Positions 56,477 to 61,553 of a stretch of 61,553 nt of DNA are shown here, piece by piece. The notes under the pieces were generated by a model. The model did no database searches and was not told the origin of the DNA. It worked only from the letters and a program-made list of their open reading frames with translations. The DNA comes from a virus. Where the stretch lies: the IMG/VR virus record IMGVR_UViG_3300020147_000004, positions 1 through 61,553 of that record. One strand, given 5' to 3'. A program made the translations under genes and the position numbers. How positions within the stretch are numbered: position 1 is the first letter of the stretch; each line of letters opens with the position of its first letter.

Positions 56477-59400
56477 ATGCGGAGCGTAGAGAACAAGCTC
56501 ATCCACATCACGTGCGACAAGGGCACGCAGCAAGAGACGAACAAGCGGATCTCCCCGATCGGCACCTTTTCGCTCGTGCAGAACATGCGCATCAACGGCC
56601 AGGGCGTGATGCAGAAGCGGTACGGGACGCGCGCGATCGGGAACGGCTCGGTCGGGCCGGCGGCGCTCACTGCATCCGGTGCGACAGACGACCCGGTATA
56701 CGCGCCTGCATTCATCTCGCGCGTCGGGGGCTCCGGGCTTGTTGGCGACACGGACGGTCGCGCGTTTGCTCACATCGACGACACCAGCGGCCTCAACGTT
56801 GATGCGCTCTGCCTGCAGGGCAGGTACTCCACGTGCATCCCGGTCCGCAAGCGCTTCGGCATCATGGGCTCGGAGATCGGTAGCGGGTCGGGATACGGTC
56901 GGCGCGCGCCAGCGGTCGCGGTCAACTCGCTCGGTTACGTTATGGTCGCAGCTATCAGCGACGGGGACGACCTCTACGCGTACGTCGAGACGCCCGAGGG
57001 AGTCCGAACGTTCATCAAGCGAATCGACAACGCGACGGTGGTGCAGGTGCGGCTCCTCACCTACGGCGCGACGTTCGTCATCGTCTGGCAAATCGGAACG
57101 ACAATCCGCGCGCAGACCGTCGTTGACGGGGCGTCGGCGAGCGCCGAAACGGATCTGACCACGGCGTTGCCTTCCGGCGGGCACTGGGACGTGACCGCCT
57201 ACGATGCAACGAACTGGTTCCTCGGCTACAACTTCGACAGCAGCGGAAGCAACGTGATCCGCGTCTCGAAGATGACGGCACTTGTCGCCAGCTCTTCGAC
57301 CAACATTGCGATCGACGGCACGGACGACGGGTTTGGGCTCGAGCCGGTCGCGCCGATGTCCTTGTACGGCGACACGGCGAACACGAAGGTTTGGGTCGGC
57401 TGGTACGACGAGACCGTTGATGTCAAGTACGCCGTTTTGAACGCGGCTTCTATGGCAGCGGTGCTGAGCGGCGCAACGATCGCGACCGTCGCCACGAACG
57501 CAGGCGGGCCGCCACTGTTCGGCCGCTATCGGTTCGCCACGGACACGGTCCGGTTCATCTATCGGCTCATCACCAGCGCAACGACGCGGGCGACGGTGTT
57601 CGGCGACGCGGTCAGCGGCGGCGTTTCTGTCGTCGGGGGGAGCCTCAGCAACATCGTCCCCATTTCCAAGCCCGACAGCGACCTGCGCTTTTGGGCCATT
57701 ACCGACGCGAACAGTTCCAATTTCCTCCTCTCGCGCGCGGTGCTCGTTCGAATGCCTGGCGATTCGAGCGTCGCCACTCCCACGATTGAGCTCGCGTCGC
57801 CTCGCATGCCGTGGATCGGCAACACCTACAGCGCGGTGCAAGACGTGCAGTTTTTCCACGCAACGGCGGAGGCTGCGCGCTCGCACATGTTCGCGTTCCC
57901 GTTTGTGCTGACCACGTTCGGGGACAACCCGCTCGTAAAAGTCGAGGTCTACGAGTACGAGACGACCGATGAGCACGCGCACCGGTCTCCAGTGCCAGCG
58001 GGGGCGACCACGTTCATCCCAGGGCAAGCCGTCGAGGTGTACGCGCAGCCGACCGGGACGACGAACTACAACGGGTCACTGGTCAGCAGTGGCGGCCTGT
58101 ACATGGGCGCCGCGGAGGTGGGATTTGTCGAGACCCCGCTCATCGTCTCCTCCAGCGCAGCGAGCGGAAGCGGCGTCGGAGCGGGCACGTACTCTTACCG
58201 CGCGGTCTTCGAGTGGACGGACGCTTATGGCCGGCGGCACCAGTCCGCGCCGTCCGCTCCGTTCGAGGTGACGCTCGGACAGGCCCGCGACGTGACCCTC
58301 ACACTGCGGAGCTGCAACGTCACGCAGCGTGTGTCTGCGTACGCTCCGGTATCGCAGCCGCGCACGGTCGTCTACCGGACCGTTTCGGGCGGCACGAACT
58401 ACCACCGACTGCCGGGTAGCGGGACCACGTCCTTCACGGACAACTTCGCCGACGATTCGATCGACGACGAGGCGTTCCTTTACACGGACGGCAACGTGCT
58501 CGAGAACGACCTCGCGCCGTCGTGCCGGTTCATGCGCTTCGTCTCGGGCCGGCTCTGGTGCGGCGGGCTCTGGGACCCGGCCATCATCGAGTGCAGCAAG
58601 CTCTCGGTGCCGGAGGAGCAGGTCGCGTTTACGGGCGACCCGAGCCACCAAGTCCCGATCGGCGCGGACTGCACCGGGCTTGCCGTCATGGACGACCAGC
58701 TCGTCGTGTTCACGGCGGACGGCATCTTGGCCGTCGTCGGCGAGGGCCCAAACGACCAGGGCATCGGCGGCTTCGGCGTGCGCACCGTATCGGTCGGCGT
58801 CGGCTGCTCGGACTATCGCAGCATCGTCGAGACCGACCTGGGGGTCATCTTCCTGGCGCGCCTCGGCTTCTATTTGCTCCCCCGTGGCTTTGGCCCGCCG
58901 CAGTACATCGGCGCCATGGTGCAAGACATGTTTGCCAGCTATTCGACCTGTCTGGCTGGCGCAGCGTGGCACGGCAACGGCGCCAACTTGGCCCGATTCC
59001 TGATGAGCGACGGGAGCACCGGCCGCGTCACACTCGACTTCGACGTGGACAAGGGCGCCTGGTACGTCTCGACCTACGCACAACGAAACAACGAGCTCGG
59101 GGCGTGGCCGAGCGGCTGGGTGCTCTGCGCCGCGGATCTGGACAGCGACTCGACGCCGCGGCCGCTGCTCGTCGAGGACACATCGAAGGTCGCCGACGCG
59201 GTGCACGCCAGTAGTACTGGCTCGCACATCGAGCAGCGGGCCACGACGAACTGGATCACCCCGTCCGGCCCGGGCGGCTGGGCAACGGTGCAGAAATTCA
59301 TCGGGGCTGTCGTCCCGCTCGCAACGGCGAAGCTCCACCTTGCGGCCTACGTGAACACCGACGCTTCGGTTCAGACGAACAGCTGGGACATCTCCGGCGC

Positions 59401-59581
59401 TGATGAGATCGCGTATCGCTACCTTTTGCCCGCAGACCCACACGGCGTCTCATTCCGCGCGTCGATCTACGACTCCGCGCCTGCTGGCGGACCGTCTCGG
59501 GGTATGCAGTTGCTCGCAATTACGCTAGAATTTGAGCCCGATGGCGGTGTCAGGCCGCCGAATTACGGAGAGCAGTCATGA
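56477..59581 (+). CDS. Very large beta-rich tail protein (nozzle/stabilisation type), 1034 aa
   Basis: ATG with GAGGA upstream; GTG 56456 is an alternative. The N-terminus (VENKLIHITCDKGTQQ-TNKR-SPIGTF) and the long chain of short beta strands resemble the tail nozzle or stabilisation proteins of podoviruses (T7 gp12-type or P22 gp10-type). The region VSGRLWCGGLWDPAIIECSKLSVPEEQV looks like a propeller blade. The identity is inferred from size, composition and place. Confidence 0.66.
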   Translation: MRSVENKLIHITCDKGTQQETNKRISPIGTFSLVQNMRINGQGVMQKRYGTRAIGNGSVGPAALTASGATDDPVYAPAFISRVGGSGLVGDTDGRAFAHIDDTSGLNVDALCLQGRYSTCIPVRKRFGIMGSEIGSGSGYGRRAPAVAVNSLGYVMVAAISDGDDLYAYVETPEGVRTFIKRIDNATVVQVRLLTYGATFVIVWQIGTTIRAQTVVDGASASAETDLTTALPSGGHWDVTAYDATNWFLGYNFDSSGSNVIRVSKMTALVASSSTNIAIDGTDDGFGLEPVAPMSLYGDTANTKVWVGWYDETVDVKYAVLNAASMAAVLSGATIATVATNAGGPPLFGRYRFATDTVRFIYRLITSATTRATVFGDAVSGGVSVVGGSLSNIVPISKPDSDLRFWAITDANSSNFLLSRAVLVRMPGDSSVATPTIELASPRMPWIGNTYSAVQDVQFFHATAEAARSHMFAFPFVLTTFGDNPLVKVEVYEYETTDEHAHRSPVPAGATTFIPGQAVEVYAQPTGTTNYNGSLVSSGGLYMGAAEVGFVETPLIVSSSAASGSGVGAGTYSYRAVFEWTDAYGRRHQSAPSAPFEVTLGQARDVTLTLRSCNVTQRVSAYAPVSQPRTVVYRTVSGGTNYHRLPGSGTTSFTDNFADDSIDDEAFLYTDGNVLENDLAPSCRFMRFVSGRLWCGGLWDPAIIECSKLSVPEEQVAFTGDPSHQVPIGADCTGLAVMDDQLVVFTADGILAVVGEGPNDQGIGGFGVRTVSVGVGCSDYRSIVETDLGVIFLARLGFYLLPRGFGPPQYIGAMVQDMFASYSTCLAGAAWHGNGANLARFLMSDGSTGRVTLDFDVDKGAWYVSTYAQRNNELGAWPSGWVLCAADLDSDSTPRPLLVEDTSKVADAVHASSTGSHIEQRATTNWITPSGPGGWATVQKFIGAVVPLATAKLHLAAYVNTDASVQTNSWDISGADEIAYRYLLPADPHGVSFRASIYDSAPAGGPSRGMQLLAITLEFEPDGGVRPPNYGEQS

Positions 59582-61497
59582 CGCTTGACGAATACCGCGC
59601 TGCCAATCCGCCGCCGACCCTTGCGGACTTCGGCGGCAACGCCATCGCGTTCACGCAAGCCATTACGCAATACACGCAGCAGATGCGCAGCAGCGTCGAT
59701 GACCGCAGCCAGCAGGAACTCGACCACAAGTACGAGCAGCAGCGCGCCAACCAAGACGCGGAATGGTGGAACCCTCTCGACGATACGGCGGGAGCATTCC
59801 AAGGCTCGGCGCCAATTCAGGGCGGCAGCGGTGAGGGTTTCGCGAGCGACGTTTACAATAACTTCTCAGAGGGTACCGGGGAACAATTCCTGGCGGGCTA
59901 CGGCAACCAGGCGCAACAGGAACTCCAGGGCATTCAGCAAGGCGCGCTCGACACGGGCACGTCGCTCGCACAACAGTCCGCAGCGGCGGGCTACAACTAC
60001 GGCGACGCGCAGGCCGCCGCGGGTCAGCAATACGGCGCGGCAGTTGCGGGCGCAGGGGCTGCAGCGCAGCAGCAGCTCGGGCTACTCGGCCACCAGCTCT
60101 ACGACGCGCAAACGGGCGTCGGCAACGCGGCGGCTCAGTACGGGCTCGGGCAAGCCGCGAACATCGGCGGCATCTCGCAAGCGGGAGCGGCGAATCTCGG
60201 CGCGATGGGCGCGGACATGTACGGTCAGGGCCAGGCTGCGGCGGGTCGCAACGTCACGAGCTACGACCCGAATGCTGGCGGCATGTGGCGGCAAAACGCG
60301 AGCGAAGCGGCTGGACAGCTCGGCGGCCTCGAGCGCACCGAAGGGCCATCGGCGGCACAAGCTCAGCTCCAATCCGGGCTGAACCAGGCGCAGTCGTCAA
60401 ACCTCGCGATGGCGCGGTCGGGCCGTGGCTGGGGTGGCGGCGCAAGCAGTCTCTCGCAGGCCGCGGTGCAGAACGCGCAGGCTGGTCAGCAAGCGGCGAA
60501 CCAGTCCGCGGCGCTACGAGCGCAGGAGACCGCAGCGTGGCGGCAGCGGCAGGCGGCGAACCTGCAAGCGAATGCGGGCGTAAACATGGGGCTCTCGCAG
60601 CAGGCGATGCAGGGGCAGGTCAATCAGAACCAGATCGCCTTGCAGCAGCAACAGCAAAACGATGCCGCGCAACAGGCGCTCTACTCCGGCGCGTTGCAAG
60701 GCGCTGGGCAATCGGCGCAGGTCGGACTACAGGGCGCGCAAGCCGCGGCAGGTATCGGCCAGCAAGCGTACGGCCAGCAGCTCGGTGCGTACCAAGGCGC
60801 AGGCCAGGCGGCGATGGCCGGCATTCAAGCCGGGCACGAGGCGAACATGGGCGGGCTCCAGGCTGGCGGCAGCATGGCGTTGCAAGGGCTTGGGCAGGGC
60901 GCAGGGACGACTTTGTCCGGGTTGGGACAAGGGGGCGCGCAGTACGCGCAAGGCCAGCAAACGGCTTTGGCAGCCGAGGGCATGCAGGGCCAAATTGAAG
61001 GCGCGTACCAGCAGTACGAGCAGCAAGAGACCCAGAACTACTTGCAGGCCGCGGGCATGGAACAAGGCGTTGCGCTCCAGAACGCGCAGATGGGCAACGC
61101 GCTTGTCGGCGCGAGCATCGGTGCCGCCGGTAGTCTTTTGGGCAGCGCGGCGAAGCTCTCCGACGCAACGACCAAGACCGGCATTGCCCCCGCCGACGAC
61201 GCGATGCTCGACTTGCTCGACAAGGCCCCGGCGTTCGGCTGGGAATACAGCGACCCAACGGAACCCGGCGCGGGCGAAGGCCGCTTCTTCGGCCAGATGG
61301 CGCAGGACCTCGAGAAGAGCGAGGTGGGCGCGTCGCTCGTGAAGGATGCCCCGACCGGGCGGAAGATGGTCGATGGCGTGCGAGCTGGGCTCGTCGCGCT
61401 TGGCAGCGTGGCGGCAGTCAAGCGGTCGTTCCAGAGCCAAATCGAGGAGCTCGAGAAGAAAATCGCGGCTCTCTCGCGTGGGAAGAAGGCGGCCTGA
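59578..61497 (+). CDS. Gln/Ala/Gly-rich virion protein with S74-type C-terminal chaperone, 639 aa
   Basis: ATG overlapping the previous stop (ATGA), with ACGGAGAGC upstream. Residues ~60-510 are strongly Gln/Ala/Gly-rich. The last ~115 residues (LSDATTKTGIAP ... FGWEYSDP ... GRFFGQMAQDLEK ... a coiled-coil end) match the intramolecular chaperone/autoprotease domain (peptidase S74): the Ser of LSD with a nearby Lys is the expected cut site. Such domains usually trimerise fibres and then leave. Its C-terminus is repeated at bases 3-71. Confidence 0.8.
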   Translation: MTLDEYRAANPPPTLADFGGNAIAFTQAITQYTQQMRSSVDDRSQQELDHKYEQQRANQDAEWWNPLDDTAGAFQGSAPIQGGSGEGFASDVYNNFSEGTGEQFLAGYGNQAQQELQGIQQGALDTGTSLAQQSAAAGYNYGDAQAAAGQQYGAAVAGAGAAAQQQLGLLGHQLYDAQTGVGNAAAQYGLGQAANIGGISQAGAANLGAMGADMYGQGQAAAGRNVTSYDPNAGGMWRQNASEAAGQLGGLERTEGPSAAQAQLQSGLNQAQSSNLAMARSGRGWGGGASSLSQAAVQNAQAGQQAANQSAALRAQETAAWRQRQAANLQANAGVNMGLSQQAMQGQVNQNQIALQQQQQNDAAQQALYSGALQGAGQSAQVGLQGAQAAAGIGQQAYGQQLGAYQGAGQAAMAGIQAGHEANMGGLQAGGSMALQGLGQGAGTTLSGLGQGGAQYAQGQQTALAAEGMQGQIEGAYQQYEQQETQNYLQAAGMEQGVALQNAQMGNALVGASIGAAGSLLGSAAKLSDATTKTGIAPADDAMLDLLDKAPAFGWEYSDPTEPGAGEGRFFGQMAQDLEKSEVGASLVKDAPTGRKMVDGVRAGLVALGSVAAVKRSFQSQIEELEKKIAALSRGKKAA

Positions 61498-61553
61498 TGG
61501 CATTCGGCCAATTCGTATCAAGCGAGCCGGCGGGCCCGGGCGCATTCCGCTTC
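61427..61553. repeat. Terminal direct repeat, copy 2
   Basis: Identical to bases 1-127. It joins the S74-domain gene to the 614-residue virion gene, showing that the two ends of the window are adjacent on a circle. Confidence 0.95.
61497..61553 (+). CDS. Start of 614-aa internal virion protein (partial copy)
   Basis: The first 19 codons of the gene at 71-1915, seen again in the repeat. It is not a separate gene. Confidence 0.9.
   Translation, partial: MAFGQFVSSEPAGPGAFRF

Noticed and set aside
56426-58027. 533-residue open frame on the minus strand
   Set aside because: Antisense shadow of the large beta-rich tail protein.
1-61553. CRISPR array or transposon
   Set aside because: I saw no regularly spaced direct repeats of 25-40 bases, no transposase and no insertion-sequence ends.

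Overview
The window is a single GC-rich (judged by eye) viral genome assembled as a circle. The first 127 bases are repeated exactly as the last 127 bases, so the unique circular length is 61,426 bp. It reads as a temperate, probably podovirus-like phage of a Gram-negative bacterium. There is a tyrosine integrase with an excisionase-like partner, an attachment core that copies the 3' end of a tRNA-Asn gene, divergent repressor and Cro-like regulators, portal, scaffold, HK97-type capsid and large internal virion proteins. I find no tail sheath, tail tube or tape-measure gene.

Layout. (1) 39.7-61.5 kb running over the circle junction to 6.2 kb, plus strand: late region. It has small genes, a structured leader, large terminase, a GroES-like protein, portal, scaffold, capsid, an adaptor fused to fibre repeats, two LamG-like proteins, a very large beta-rich tail protein and three internal virion proteins. 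(2) 6.1-16.9 kb, minus strand: one overlapping 14-gene operon for sugar-nucleotide building and glycosyl transfer (three SDR enzymes, a C-methyltransferase, three glycosyltransferase genes, a cupin), led by a ribbon-helix-helix regulator. (3) 17.0-18.9 kb, plus strand: six small genes with a lipoprotein, a cell-wall-hydrolase-like protein, a coiled coil and a membrane protein; this is a candidate lysis or envelope cassette. (4) 19.0-29.0 kb, minus strand: left early operon of about 30 small overlapping genes, including SSB and a RecE-like exonuclease. (5) 29.0-29.8 kb: immunity region with twin promoters and repeated operators. (6) 29.8-39.5 kb, plus strand: right early operon with small genes, membrane proteins, a lysozyme-like enzyme, excisionase, integrase, DNA methyltransferase, DEAD-box helicase, VRR-NUC nuclease and primase-polymerase/VapE helicase, then an iteron-like region.

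How it works together. The repressor (minus strand, 29.7 kb) and the Cro-like protein probably compete for GTCA-N2-TGAC sites placed identically in the leftward and rightward promoters. The left operon supplies recombination and the right operon supplies integration and replication. The late operon then packages DNA and builds virions. Almost all neighbours overlap by 1-4 nt (ATGA, GTGA, TGATG), so starts were chosen mainly by this coupling rule. The sugar operon is the most unusual cargo and could alter the lysogen's surface polysaccharide or glycosylate a phage component. Notable oddities are an attP inside the integrase reading frame, a terminase frame with no ordinary start codon, and an S74-type chaperone domain on a Gln/Ala-rich virion protein.
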